From positions 434,001-498,000 of the forward strand of contig NZ_JANDBC010000003.1 in the NCBI RefSeq assembly GCF_024320785.1: a stretch of 64,000 bases of DNA, in the 5' to 3' direction. The position numbers and the translations under genes are program-made. Origin of the DNA: Gracilimonas sediminicola. GTDB lineage: Bacteria; Bacteroidota; Rhodothermia; Balneolales; Balneolaceae. This document shows positions 36,921 to 46,474 of the stretch, in pieces; the stretch's first letter is position 1; every line of letters starts with the position of its first letter. Under the pieces are notes generated by a model, which made no database searches, was not told the DNA's origin, and saw only the letters and a list, made by a program, of their open reading frames with translations.

Positions 36921-37826
36921 ATGCAAAAAGGAAGAGTCATACAATCTACCGGTAGCTGGTATCATGTGGATACCGGGAAAGAAATTATAGAATCGCGTCT
37001 GCCGGGTCGCTTTCGTTTGAATGAGAAAGAAGTCACCAACCCCATAGCTGTTGGCGACTGGGTGGAGTTTGAGCTCAATGACGATGGAACCGGTAATATT
37101 GATAAGATCCATGACCGGGAGAACTACATCACCCGGCAGGCAACCCACGGCAAGAGAGGTGAACAAATACTGGTTGCCAACCTTGATCAGGCTTGTGTGG
37201 TTCAATCCATAAAGAAACCAAAGGTAAAGGAAGGGTTTATCGATCGGTTTTTAGTCACCTGTGAAGCCTATGAAGTGAAGCCGGTTATCATTCTGAACAA
37301 AATTGATCTGGCAAAAAGCGGCGGACTCGAATTTGCTGAAGAACTCTCAGAATTATATACCGGGCTGGGTTATACTTTTTTAATCACCAGTATTGATAAC
37401 TCCGATTCACTGCAAAAGCTGAAAGAGCAACTCAAAGATAAAACATCCGCTTTTATTGGCCCCTCCGGAGTGGGTAAAACCAGCTTAGTGAATGCTATTG
37501 ATCCTTCCTATGATCTTAAAGTGAAAGAAGTGTCCGACTTTTCTAACAAAGGAAAACACACCACCACCTACGCCCAATTGATTCCACTCAGTTTTGGTGG
37601 ATACCTGGCAGATACGCCCGGAATCCGGGAATTCGGGCTCGTTAATATAGAACCATGGGAATTGTCTCTGTTTTTCCCGGAGATGCTGGAACCCAGACAG
37701 GAATGTCAGTTCAACAATTGCACGCACGCTCATGAGCCGAAATGCGGTGTGGCTCAAGCTTTTGAAGACGGTGAAATAGCTGCCAGCAGGTACAATTCAT
37801 ACCTGAATATGCTTGATTCCCTATAA
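36921..37826 (+). CDS. rsgA: Ribosome small subunit-dependent GTPase A
   Basis: Circularly permuted GTPase that acts in late 30S assembly. An N-terminal OB-fold (about 1-75) precedes the GTPase with G4-type LNKIDLAKSG, then the G1 P-loop IGPSGVGKTSLVNAI and G3 DTPGIREFGL in the permuted order. The C-terminal zinc knuckle has Cys-x5-Cys-x-His pattern in CQFNNCTHAHEPKCGV. Length 301 is standard. A promoter-like element ends four bases before the ATG. Confidence 0.96.
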   Translation: MQKGRVIQSTGSWYHVDTGKEIIESRLPGRFRLNEKEVTNPIAVGDWVEFELNDDGTGNIDKIHDRENYITRQATHGKRGEQILVANLDQACVVQSIKKPKVKEGFIDRFLVTCEAYEVKPVIILNKIDLAKSGGLEFAEELSELYTGLGYTFLITSIDNSDSLQKLKEQLKDKTSAFIGPSGVGKTSLVNAIDPSYDLKVKEVSDFSNKGKHTTTYAQLIPLSFGGYLADTPGIREFGLVNIEPWELSLFFPEMLEPRQECQFNNCTHAHEPKCGVAQAFEDGEIAASRYNSYLNMLDSL

Positions 37827-37921
37827 AAGGGATATTTTCCGAACGCCGGATACGGGTATTCCCTCTCTGCAAAATTATATAGATATTAGAACATAACACT
37901 CAACAAATATCAGGAGTACGA

Positions 37922-39043
37922 ATGTTTAATAAATTCAAAAAAATAACGAAAGGCTTATGTGCCCTATCTGTCATAAGCCTCGCTACAGTCGGGAATGCCC
38001 AAGCACAACTCGGGGATGCTGGAGCAATTCTAAGAGCAGGTGCTGAAGATGCGAATACATTGATGGAAAGCTATCTGGCACCTTACACCAAAGGTTTTGG
38101 AGCAGGACTTAATACAGGATGGTTCAATACCGCTAAAGCTCATCCAACCCTTGGCTTTGATATAAGCCTGAATGTATCGGCTGCTGTTATTCCTGGGTCT
38201 GATCAAATTTTTGATGTCAGCCAGCTTGCTCTTCAGCAGTTAGAAGTGGTTTCAGGTGGTTCTGAAACGCCTACGGTTGCCGGAGACAAAAGCACCAATA
38301 CCGAAGTAGGTATCTTTGCCACTAATCCTCAAAATGGAAACAGAGAAGAAGTGGCTCGTTTTGGGCTTCCTGGCGGATCAGGATTTCCATATGCACCTGC
38401 TCCTATGATTCAGGCAAGCCTTGGTATTGTTAAAGATACCGACATAAGTCTGCGTTATATCCCGGAATTCACAGCCCCTGTAGTTGATGCCGGCGTTGGG
38501 TTATTCGGAGTCGGTGTAAAGCATGGAATCAATCAGTGGTTACCAGGCGGAAAATTATTACCGGTCGACCTTTCCGTTCAGATTGGGTATAACAAGTTTA
38601 ATGCGAATGCAAACTTCAATGTAGATCCGGAAGAAGGTTCTGACATTTATAACCCTTACAACGCATCTCAGTGGGACGGGCAGGGAATTGAGTTAGAAAC
38701 CACAGCCACCACGTATAATGCCATTGTAGGTAAAACAGTGCCATTCGTATCTGTTTATGGGGGAATTGGTTTCGAAACTTCGAAAACTTCTCTTAAAACA
38801 CCCGGTGCCTACCCTGTTACCTCTTTCAACCCGAATTACAATCCGAACTCTACTGATCCGGAGACTCGGGAAAAGAGAATTGAATCTGTGGAAGGTCCCA
38901 TAGACCTGGAGATTAAGGATAATAACTCCATGCGTGCTTTTGCCGGTTTGAGATTCAGCCTTGCAGTATTCAGAATTTCAGCCAGCTACACGATTTCCAA
39001 CTACTCTACATTTAACGTAGGTGTTGGTTTTGGTTTAAGATAA
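37922..39043 (+). CDS. DUF6588-family secreted protein
   Basis: A 373-residue protein with a signal peptide ending near AQAQ (about 29). The body has alternating beta strands (LGFDISLNVSAAVIPG, ISLRYIPEF, VGVGFGLR at the end) and Gly-rich turns, suggesting an outer-membrane barrel or barrel-like protein of the DUF6588 group found in Bacteroidota and relatives. A CAGGAG ribosome binding site lies five to six bases before the ATG. A terminator follows. Function unknown. Confidence 0.72.
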   Translation: MFNKFKKITKGLCALSVISLATVGNAQAQLGDAGAILRAGAEDANTLMESYLAPYTKGFGAGLNTGWFNTAKAHPTLGFDISLNVSAAVIPGSDQIFDVSQLALQQLEVVSGGSETPTVAGDKSTNTEVGIFATNPQNGNREEVARFGLPGGSGFPYAPAPMIQASLGIVKDTDISLRYIPEFTAPVVDAGVGLFGVGVKHGINQWLPGGKLLPVDLSVQIGYNKFNANANFNVDPEEGSDIYNPYNASQWDGQGIELETTATTYNAIVGKTVPFVSVYGGIGFETSKTSLKTPGAYPVTSFNPNYNPNSTDPETREKRIESVEGPIDLEIKDNNSMRAFAGLRFSLAVFRISASYTISNYSTFNVGVGFGLR

Positions 39044-39070
39044 TCCGGAATCATTTTTTCTGATTAAACA

Positions 39071-39099
39071 AAAAAGGCGCTCGTGTGAGCGCCTTTTTT
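39071..39099. terminator. Bidirectional terminator between convergent genes
   Basis: AAAAAGGCGCTC / GAGCGCCTTTTT stem, four-base loop (GTGT), A tract on one side and T tract on the other, so it can end both the DUF6588 gene and the leftward ABC operon. Confidence 0.95.
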
Positions 39100-39127
39100 T
39101 ATGCAGCTATATATTCAAAATCTAAGC

Positions 39128-39850
39128 TCAGGCAAGCTGATGATCAGCAAGCAACGGTCTCTCAACCTTTTCATCCGATTCAATGATTCCGTCTCGGAGC
39201 CGCACAATCCGTCGGGCATGATCAGCTATTTCTTGTTCGTGTGTTACCACGATAATAGTATTACCCTGTCGGTACAACTCTTCAAACAATAACATAATTT
39301 CTTCCCCGGTTTTGGTATCCAGGTTACCGGTTGGCTCATCAGCCAGTAGAATGGACGGATTGTTGACCAGCGCACGAGCAATGGCTACACGCTGTCTTTG
39401 TCCACCGGAGAGCTCGTTAGGCTTGTGATCGATACGATCTCCAAGGCCTACCTTGGTCAATACCTCGGTAGCTCTTTCTTTACGCTCTGCCGACTTCATC
39501 CCTGCATAAATCAAAGGAAGCTCAGCGTTAGCCAGGCAGGAAGTTCGGGGCAACAGGTTAAAGGTCTGGAATACGAAACCGATTTCCCGGTTACGGACTT
39601 CGGCCAGCTCGGCATCATCCATGTTCGACACGTTACTGCCGTTAAGGATGTAATCTCCGGTTGTTGGAGTATCCAGGCAGCCGATCATATTCATCAGGGT
39701 CGATTTACCTGAACCGGAAGGTCCCATAATGGCTATGTACTCGTTCTCTTTCACATCAAAAGTTACACCGGCAAGGGCGTGAACTTCTGTGTTTCCCATC
39801 TGGTACACCTTGGTTAATTCGGTAATTTCAATAACTGGTTTCTTCGACAT
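39128..39850 (-). CDS. ABC transporter ATP-binding protein (MacB/LolD type)
   Basis: A 240-residue ATPase with Walker [17 protein letters not shown]-loop FVFQTFNLL, signature [15 protein letters not shown], Walker [13 protein letters not shown] and the H-loop VVTHEQE. These features and the length match the MacB/LolD/FtsE group, which drives periplasmic work rather than classic import. It is last in a leftward locus with an adaptor, a TolC homologue and two MacB-type permeases, so it very likely powers that exporter. Confidence 0.95.
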   Translation of the reverse strand: MSKKPVIEITELTKVYQMGNTEVHALAGVTFDVKENEYIAIMGPSGSGKSTLMNMIGCLDTPTTGDYILNGSNVSNMDDAELAEVRNREIGFVFQTFNLLPRTSCLANAELPLIYAGMKSAERKERATEVLTKVGLGDRIDHKPNELSGGQRQRVAIARALVNNPSILLADEPTGNLDTKTGEEIMLLFEELYRQGNTIIVVTHEQEIADHARRIVRLRDGIIESDEKVERPLLADHQLA

Positions 39851-39875
39851 GATGCGTATCCGTGCTGTAATTTAA

Positions 39876-41252
39876 TTAATTGAATGTGGCTACCTTGTTG
39901 TTAACGATTACATTATCGCCATCCTTAAGCAAATTTGAAAGTGTTCGATAGCTTCCGATTACAATTTCTTCGCCGGCATTCACTCCCGAAAGAATCTGAA
40001 TGTGCGTATTATCGCTGATTCCGGTCTCCACTTCTTTACGAATGGCTTGGCCGTCTTCCACAACAAATACCACCTTTCGGATGTCCTCTTCCTGGATAGT
40101 CAGGTCACTGTGGTCCTGAGAACTCGCCAGCATAATTTCCGCAGAATCAGATTCCGCTTTTTGAGCTTTTTCATCCTTAGCGAAATCACGCACCGTTACA
40201 GCCTGTATTGGTACCGACACAACATTAGTGGCCGTTTGTGTTTCAATATCTACGGTAGCTGACATTCCGGGGCGGAATTTAGGTACGAACATTTCTTCAG
40301 GGTCTTCTGATGCTTCGTTACGAACCAATTTTTCCGGGCTGCTGTCTAAATTATGCGGGGTGATGATTCGAACCTTCACCTGATAATTGGTTACCTGCTC
40401 GTTGGTTCCGCTTCCGGTAACCTGAGCTGAATTTGCAATCTCGGTAACCACACCATTAAATCGTCGCTCAGGATAAGCATCTACTTCAATTCGGGTAGTG
40501 TCAGCAAAATCCACATTCACGATATCGTTTTCGTTTACTTCAACCAGTACTTCCATTCGGTCGAGCAGGGAAACACGCATCATCTCGGTTCCGGCCATTT
40601 GGGCATTACCCAACACACGTTCGCCTTCTTCAACTCCAAGTCCGGTAACGGTTCCATCCTGAGGAGCACGAATAACGGTTTGCTCCAGTTCTTCCTGAGC
40701 CTGTCGCAACTGTGCTTCTGCACTCTGAATTTGATACTCAGCAGCCTTTAAACTGGCTTTTTGAGATTCCCACTCCGACTTGGATTGAATGTAATCCATC
40801 TCAGAAATGAGATCTTTATCGTACAATTTCTTGTCTCTTTGGTGAGCAGCCTCTGCCCTTATCAACGATGCTTTGGTCTGCTCCAGTCGTGCTTTTTGGG
40901 TAAGCAGAGCTGCATTCAGGTTATCGATCTGGGCCTGATAAATATCCGGTTTGATGCGAACCAGTAAATCGCCTTCCCGCACAAAGTCGCCTTCCTTCAC
41001 GGCAAGCTCGATGATCTCTCCGGAAACATCCGGGCGTATAATTACCTCGATTTCCGGCTGCACTTTACCGGAAGCGGATACAAGTTGAGTTATAGTTTTC
41101 AGTTTGGCGGTCGCTGTCTCGACTTCCTTACCGGTTTCTGAATTTCCAATTACTCCGGTGAACCGCAGCGTTAATCCCAGAGCAATAATTACCCCGAGAA
41201 CCCCACCGATCCACATCAACAATTTCGATGTCGAAGATTTCTTCTTAGCCAT
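39876..41252 (-). CDS. MacA/HlyD-type periplasmic adaptor
   Basis: A 458-residue membrane-fusion protein with one N-terminal membrane helix (about 10-30). The lipoyl/hairpin region shows LAVKEGDFVREGDLLVRI, followed by a long coiled-coil hairpin (about 105-190) and the returning half lipoyl segment VIRAPQDGTVTGLGVEEG. Beta-barrel and membrane-proximal domains follow, with an acidic insertion (SDSAEIMLASSQDHSD) near residue 375. It bridges the permeases to TolC. Gene order tolC-macA-macB(ATPase) is continuous with short gaps. Confidence 0.94.
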   Translation of the reverse strand: MAKKKSSTSKLLMWIGGVLGVIIALGLTLRFTGVIGNSETGKEVETATAKLKTITQLVSASGKVQPEIEVIIRPDVSGEIIELAVKEGDFVREGDLLVRIKPDIYQAQIDNLNAALLTQKARLEQTKASLIRAEAAHQRDKKLYDKDLISEMDYIQSKSEWESQKASLKAAEYQIQSAEAQLRQAQEELEQTVIRAPQDGTVTGLGVEEGERVLGNAQMAGTEMMRVSLLDRMEVLVEVNENDIVNVDFADTTRIEVDAYPERRFNGVVTEIANSAQVTGSGTNEQVTNYQVKVRIITPHNLDSSPEKLVRNEASEDPEEMFVPKFRPGMSATVDIETQTATNVVSVPIQAVTVRDFAKDEKAQKAESDSAEIMLASSQDHSDLTIQEEDIRKVVFVVEDGQAIRKEVETGISDNTHIQILSGVNAGEEIVIGSYRTLSNLLKDGDNVIVNNKVATFN

Positions 41253-41290
41253 TTCCCTATCCTATCCCTTACTTATTAAATATGTTTTGT

Positions 41291-42676
41291 TTAAAATTCT
41301 ACGCTGTCGCCACTGAGTTTACCGAGGTAATAGTCCAGCAGTTTTTCCTGGAAAATCAGGTTGTACATCGCTTGTGTATAATTTGACTGTGCCTCAACAT
41401 AGTTGGCCTGGGCCTGACTCAGCTCGATAAGGGTGCTTGATCCCACATTGTACCGCTCCTGCTGGGTTTCAAATGCTCTTTCACTTGCTCTTCTTGATTT
41501 TTCAGAAGCTTCCAGCTGTTTTACATACGATGTGTAATCATTATAAGCCTGCGTTACTTCCTGAATTACCTGGAGTTTAGAATTGTCGAACGAAAGCTCG
41601 GCATTCTTCAGCTGTACTTTTGAAGATTGAATATTGTACATACGGTTCCAATTCTGAAAAATCGGAATATTAACTGACAAGCCTAACGAACGGTTAATTT
41701 GCTGATCAAAAAACTGGTCACTGAAACTAACACTTCCCTGCCCCGGCAAAGAATACTGGTCGCTGTACCGAGAAGACATTGATGCACTTGCGGATACAGA
41801 AGGATATAAACTTCCCTGAGCTATTTGAAGCTGATACTCAAGGGTTTTAATATCTGCAATCTCACTTTTCAAATCTGATCGGTTCAGAATAGCTTGGTCA
41901 ATAAGCTCACTGAGGCTAAAGTCGTGCCCTACACTTTGCGTAACTTCCATTTCTGTTTCAGGCACAATAAATTCGTAGTCGCCAAGCGGATCAATCTGAA
42001 GCTGACGAACCAAAACGAGTTTGCTGAATTTCAAACCGTTTTCCTGTTGTGTTACGGCCAATTCATCACTTGCTACCTGTGCTTCTTGATTGTATAAATC
42101 CACTGTTGGGCGAGATCCTACCTCTACCTGTGCACGAACTTGTTCCAGCTGCTGCATAGAGTTTTCAAGATTCTCTTCTGCAATTTCCAGAAGCTGAAGA
42201 TCCAGCAGTACCTGAAGATATCTCGTGGCCGTATTAAAAATCACTTGTTCTTTAGCTCTCTGCAGGCTTTCCTCTGATGAAACCTTTGACTGCTGGCTTG
42301 CACGAAGCGAAAGTATATTATTGAAGCCATCAAAAATTGTTATATCTACGCCAATTCTTCCGCTAATTGATTGAGAGGTAACATCAACAAATGGATTCAA
42401 ACCGGGCTCACTCAATCGGTCAGCAATAAACTGTTGACCCGTTGATCTGCCACCACTCAGGCTTGAAGAAACGGATGGCGCAAAATCAGCATACTCACTA
42501 GTAATACTTTCATTGGCTAACTCCAGATTATTCTTGGCCTGCTTAAGTTGGTAATTATTATCCAGGGCAATTTGAATCGCTTCCTGGAGTGAGATGGTGC
42601 GCGCTTCCTGAGCTAATAAAATTGGTGAGGTAAATAAAAGAAGGGCAAACAGCGTAGATGAAAGTAGTCGTTTCAT
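41291..42676 (-). CDS. TolC-family outer-membrane efflux protein
   Basis: A 461-residue protein with a signal peptide (cleavage near LLAQ, about 22). Two outer-membrane-factor repeats show the typical heptad-rich helices (for example ISLQEAIQIALDNNYQLKQA near the start and SQAQANYVEAQSNYTQAMYNL near the end, given here in part). It would form the outer-membrane channel for the MacAB-like pump. The 123 bases upstream, after the small membrane-protein genes, may hold a separate promoter. Confidence 0.94.
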   Translation of the reverse strand: MKRLLSSTLFALLLFTSPILLAQEARTISLQEAIQIALDNNYQLKQAKNNLELANESITSEYADFAPSVSSSLSGGRSTGQQFIADRLSEPGLNPFVDVTSQSISGRIGVDITIFDGFNNILSLRASQQSKVSSEESLQRAKEQVIFNTATRYLQVLLDLQLLEIAEENLENSMQQLEQVRAQVEVGSRPTVDLYNQEAQVASDELAVTQQENGLKFSKLVLVRQLQIDPLGDYEFIVPETEMEVTQSVGHDFSLSELIDQAILNRSDLKSEIADIKTLEYQLQIAQGSLYPSVSASASMSSRYSDQYSLPGQGSVSFSDQFFDQQINRSLGLSVNIPIFQNWNRMYNIQSSKVQLKNAELSFDNSKLQVIQEVTQAYNDYTSYVKQLEASEKSRRASERAFETQQERYNVGSSTLIELSQAQANYVEAQSNYTQAMYNLIFQEKLLDYYLGKLSGDSVEF

Positions 42677-42799
42677 GATATTATTTCGTATTTGTATTAA
42701 CGGGTTCGTACACGAGATTGGACGAAAATAGTTACAGTTTAGTTGCCCTATTTTCGAATTTTATATCCTTTTACAGAGAAGAGCTAAATAGTTGTTAAA

Positions 42800-43183
42800 T
42801 CAATCCTCAGAATCATGCCCTTTTTCTTTCAGGGCGGCAACTTTATTGTCGATGTAATCAAGCACCAAACTAAGACCTTTTTTAGCAAGCATTCGCTTTA
42901 TCTCTTTTGAAATAGCAGAATCAGATTGACTCCGGCTACCGTAAGCTTTAGATGACGATGAGGAAGAATTCTTTCGGTTTGAACCGAGTAAAAATCCAAC
43001 CACAACCGAAGCTCCCACAATGGGGAGCGGGTATTTTTTAATCAGGTTTTTGGGTGCTAAACCGGTTGACACTCCCTCTTTTACCTCGTCTATAGATTTA
43101 TCCAGCCCATTTTGGATGTTGGCTAATTCTTGCTCAAGCTCTTTTTTCTTTTTCTCAAGGTCTGATAACTTTTCTTTAGCCAT
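42800..43183 (-). CDS. YtxH-like small membrane-anchored protein
   Basis: A 127-residue protein: an N-terminal charged coiled coil (about 3-40), one Gly/Val-rich membrane segment (PIVGASVVVGFLLGS, about 57-71), a serine-rich linker and a basic C-terminal helix. It resembles YtxH/YqjD-type proteins. The start is placed at the ATG at 43183 (MAKEKLSDLEKK), which overlaps the end of the upstream gene by eight bases; an earlier in-frame start would add 13 basic residues. Function unknown; probably acts with the two genes upstream. Confidence 0.65.
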   Translation of the reverse strand: MAKEKLSDLEKKKKELEQELANIQNGLDKSIDEVKEGVSTGLAPKNLIKKYPLPIVGASVVVGFLLGSNRKNSSSSSSKAYGSRSQSDSAISKEIKRMLAKKGLSLVLDYIDNKVAALKEKGHDSED

Positions 43184-43595
43184 TATTCTCAGTTTGTTTC
43201 TTTTCGTTTTCTTTGAGTACAAGCTGTTTTTGCTCTTGCTGCTGATTCGGAAGTGTATCCAGGAACTCAGCCAATATCTGTTGCTGTATTTTTCGGGCTA
43301 TTGATTTTGGCTTTGCCACCACAAAGATCAACCCAAGCACAATAAATGGAGAAGCGACAATGGCATAACCGGCCCATTCTTTATCAAGCAGGTCCCCTAA
43401 ATAAATAGAGAGTGCCGTTAAGCCAAAAACCAGTCCTAAACCCAAAATAGCATATCCGAATAACTGCTGTATTGACTGCCCGATCAGGTAACTGACTTTA
43501 TCTCCAATATTCAACACACTCAGCTCAATACGAGTCTCAACATAATGTTTGAGCTCGCGGGTAATCTGCTTAATCCTGCTTCCTACATCTTCCAT
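43176..43595 (-). CDS. YqjE-like (phage-holin superfamily III) membrane protein
   Basis: A 139-residue protein with an amphipathic N-terminal helix (about 1-40) and two membrane helices (about 46-70 and 78-97) joined by a short loop, followed by a Gln/Lys-rich cytoplasmic tail. This is the layout of the YqjE / phage_holin_3_6 group, which despite its name is a chromosomal stress-linked membrane family. It lies between a DUF883-like gene and the YtxH-like gene, as yqjD-yqjE do in E. coli. Confidence 0.75.
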   Translation of the reverse strand: MEDVGSRIKQITRELKHYVETRIELSVLNIGDKVSYLIGQSIQQLFGYAILGLGLVFGLTALSIYLGDLLDKEWAGYAIVASPFIVLGLIFVVAKPKSIARKIQQQILAEFLDTLPNQQQEQKQLVLKENEKKQTENNG

Positions 43596-43601
43596 GAGAG
43601 C

Positions 43602-43814
43602 TTAATCGTCTGAGGTGAATATTTTTGCAGCAATAAAGCCTACCGCAAGTCCTATAGCAACAGAAGCGAGTGGATTTTTCCGGATGGTATTTTCCGATCG
43701 TTCTCGGAGTTCATCCAGGCGAACCTGCAATTCTTCATCTTCGAGAATTTCTCGGCCACGGCCTATAGCACTATCGAGCCGTTCGTTTAAATTTTGGATG
43801 ATTTCTTCATTCAT
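43602..43814 (-). CDS. DUF883/YqjD-like small protein
   Basis: A 70-residue protein: an amphipathic acidic/basic helix (about 1-45) followed by NPLASVAIGLAVGFIAAKIF, a single glycine-zipper membrane anchor at the C-terminus. This is the layout of ElaB/YqjD (DUF883) proteins, which associate with ribosomes at the membrane in E. coli. It is six bases upstream of the YqjE-like gene. About 67 bases separate it from the second permease. Confidence 0.75.
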   Translation of the reverse strand: MNEEIIQNLNERLDSAIGRGREILEDEELQVRLDELRERSENTIRKNPLASVAIGLAVGFIAAKIFTSDD

Positions 43815-43881
43815 AATGCCCTGTGTTTTATTTCAATATAAGAAATTGCATTGGATGCATAAATCATTCCATTACAAAAAA

Positions 43882-45105
43882 TTATTCGTAGCGTAAACTT
43901 TCTATAGGATCAAGTTTCGCTGCTTTAAAAGCAGGATACACTCCGAATATCAGCCCTACAATCAACATTCCGAAAAAGCCGCCGGCTACCGACCACATCG
44001 GGATAACCGCTTCTGTCTCGATCCATACGGCCATCAGATTCCCCACCCCGATGCCTAAGGCCATCCCTATAATTCCCCCGAGCTGGCATATAAATATAGT
44101 CTCCATCAAGAATTGACTGACGATGGCTTTTCGGGTTGCACCCACAGCTTTGCGAACGCCAATTTCGCGGGTACGTTCCGAAACGGATACCAACATGATA
44201 TTCATTACCCCGATACCGGCTCCAAGCAGTGTAATCAGTCCGATTGCAAAACCACCCATATATAATGCTCCGGTGAAAGCATCAAATGTTCCGGAGAGGG
44301 AATCGTTAGTGGATATTTCAAAATCGTTGTTCTCACCGGGATTTACCTTTCTGATAACCCGAAGTATCCCGGTAATCTCTTCCACCGTTTCCGTTATAAA
44401 ATCAATTTCCGGTGCGCGAACCTGAATGCTGATATTCCGGTTTCCACCATACGCATTCAAGGCTGCAGTATATGGAATGAGTACAAAGTTATCGAACGAC
44501 TGCCCGAATATTTGTCCTTTAGATTCTAGCAGACCAATGACTGTATAAGGCTTACCATCAAAGCGGATTTCTTTACCTAGCGGGTATTCGTTTTTAAAAA
44601 GTGCGTCCTGCACATCTTTTCCTACAATCACCACATTGCGCCCATACTGGATGTCGTCACCGGTAAAATTCCGGCCATCTTCAAGGGTGTAAGAATTGTT
44701 GGCGAGGTAATTTTCATTACTGCCCCGAACCCCTACATTCGGCTCGGTTTCTTCATCACCAAATTTGATTTTTGTAGTATTGAAGTACTCATCGGGACTC
44801 ATTCCCCTTCCGATTTGCATCAGGTCTTCCAGTCTTTCAGCAGTCCTGAAATCAATATCCTTCCGATTTCGAATATCATCACTTAGTGAACCCATTTGTA
44901 CTGCCGGGGTTTTGGATACATTAATGACATCGCTGCCCATCAGGCTCATCGTATTTTTGAAATAGTTATCCAGAACAGCCACGGCCGTTGTTGAAACGAT
45001 AACCGCGAACACCCCGATCACCAAGGCAAGAAGGGTCAGGAAAGACCTTAGCTTGTTTGCTTTAAGGGAATCAAACGCTTGTATGGTTGTCTCTTTGATA
45101 TGCAT
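43882..45105 (-). CDS. MacB-type ABC transporter permease (second)
   Basis: A 407-residue permease with one N-terminal membrane helix (about 20-45), a large periplasmic MacB_PCD domain (about 45-270) and three C-terminal helices of the FtsX domain. The motif GAGIGVMNIMLVSVSERTREIGVRK (in parts) and the ending FKAAKLDPIESLRYE are typical. It follows the first permease by two bases. The two may pair as a heterodimer in the exporter. Confidence 0.93.
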   Translation of the reverse strand: MHIKETTIQAFDSLKANKLRSFLTLLALVIGVFAVIVSTTAVAVLDNYFKNTMSLMGSDVINVSKTPAVQMGSLSDDIRNRKDIDFRTAERLEDLMQIGRGMSPDEYFNTTKIKFGDEETEPNVGVRGSNENYLANNSYTLEDGRNFTGDDIQYGRNVVIVGKDVQDALFKNEYPLGKEIRFDGKPYTVIGLLESKGQIFGQSFDNFVLIPYTAALNAYGGNRNISIQVRAPEIDFITETVEEITGILRVIRKVNPGENNDFEISTNDSLSGTFDAFTGALYMGGFAIGLITLLGAGIGVMNIMLVSVSERTREIGVRKAVGATRKAIVSQFLMETIFICQLGGIIGMALGIGVGNLMAVWIETEAVIPMWSVAGGFFGMLIVGLIFGVYPAFKAAKLDPIESLRYE

Positions 45106-45107
45106 TA

Positions 45108-46337
45108 TTACTCAAACCTCAATGATTCAATAGGATCCGATTTAGCGGCGCGGTAAGCAGGAATGAATCCGAATATCACCCCAACCATGGTACAAATGCT
45201 GAAAGCCAATATTACCACACTCACATTCATTACAGCTACAAAGGCCTGGTTGATGAGAACAGTTAAACCACCCGCAAGGGCCACCCCGATAATTCCCCCC
45301 AACAAACAAATAGCAATAGCCTCCAGAAGAAACTGAGTGAGAATCTCCCAGGCTTTGGCCCCTACCGCTTTTCTAATTCCAATTTCCTTAGTTCGTTCTC
45401 TTACGGATACAAACATGATGTTCATAACGCCAATGCCCCCAATCAACAACGAAAGTCCACTGAGTATAAACCCTACCGTATAGATTCCGGCCTTCATTCC
45501 TTCCAGCTGTTGTTTAAAGGCCTCAGGTTTATTCAGGGCAAAGTCATTATCTTCGGTGGCATCAAGCTGACGTATTCTTCGCATAATGCCTTCCAGCTCA
45601 TATTCTCCTTCTTTGAAAGCTTCCTGGTTAGGAAATTGCACGCCTATTTGGAGTCCATACCTCAAGCCATAAATTTGACCATAAGCCGATATAGGAATGA
45701 TAATGCGATTGTCGGTGTCTTCAAGCCCCAGAAATTTGCCCTGTTTCTCTAAAACTCCTACCACTGTGAATTTCTGACCGCCCACCCGAATTTGTTTTCC
45801 CAATGGGGTTTCAAACTCGAACAATGATTCCATTAAGGTATGTCCGATAACCGCGACATTTGAACCCGATCGCACTTCCTGCTCAACAAACATTCGCCCT
45901 TGGCTAATATTCAGCCCCTGAATTTCCAGGTAATTGGCTGTGGTTCCACTTAACCCAACACCTTCGGCACTTTTCTCCTGGTAGCGGATAGATGTATTTC
46001 TGTTTGTGGAAGCCGTAACTGTATTGGCGTACCGGCTGTACTCTCGAATCTGATCCACATATTCGAGCTTCATTTCCTTTCTGTTCCGGTATTCCCACCA
46101 TTTGTACTCACCGCCCATGCCCCATGGCCACTTCTGCACGTACACAACATTTTGCCCCATCATGGCCATGCTTTTCTCAAAGGAGATATCCATGCCGGTG
46201 GTAACTGCATCCACAATGGTTACCATCGTGATGCCAATAATGATACAAAGGGCGGTAAGTGTGGAGCGGATTTTATTTATTTTAAGCGCCCGAAGAGCTA
46301 TCCTGAATCCTTCTGCAAAACTGTTTACTATTCTCAT
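45108..46337 (-). CDS. MacB-type ABC transporter permease (first)
   Basis: A 409-residue permease with the same architecture as its neighbour: N-terminal helix (about 22-45), MacB_PCD periplasmic domain and three FtsX-type helices, including IGVMNIMFVSVRERTKEIG and the final AYRAAKSDPIESLRFE. The two permeases are related but clearly diverged. It is first gene of the leftward locus and divergent from bshB1, sharing a 137-base gap. The substrate could be a peptide, lipid, or drug; nothing in the sequence decides it. Confidence 0.93.
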   Translation of the reverse strand: MRIVNSFAEGFRIALRALKINKIRSTLTALCIIIGITMVTIVDAVTTGMDISFEKSMAMMGQNVVYVQKWPWGMGGEYKWWEYRNRKEMKLEYVDQIREYSRYANTVTASTNRNTSIRYQEKSAEGVGLSGTTANYLEIQGLNISQGRMFVEQEVRSGSNVAVIGHTLMESLFEFETPLGKQIRVGGQKFTVVGVLEKQGKFLGLEDTDNRIIIPISAYGQIYGLRYGLQIGVQFPNQEAFKEGEYELEGIMRRIRQLDATEDNDFALNKPEAFKQQLEGMKAGIYTVGFILSGLSLLIGGIGVMNIMFVSVRERTKEIGIRKAVGAKAWEILTQFLLEAIAICLLGGIIGVALAGGLTVLINQAFVAVMNVSVVILAFSICTMVGVIFGFIPAYRAAKSDPIESLRFE

Positions 46338-46474
46338 GAAATTATTTGGGGTGAAAAGACGTCTCTGTTACGCAATTGAATTTAATTCGTTACACCGTTT
46401 TTGAAATAAAAGTTCGTTTTTTTACCCTCATTGAAACCCTAAATATTCCTTACTTTCTCTAAAAACTATTTTCT

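Noticed and set aside
43176-43595. Phage holin annotation suggesting a prophage remnant
   Set aside because: The family name is historical; the two-helix YqjE layout and DUF883-like neighbour are chromosomal, and no phage gene is nearby.
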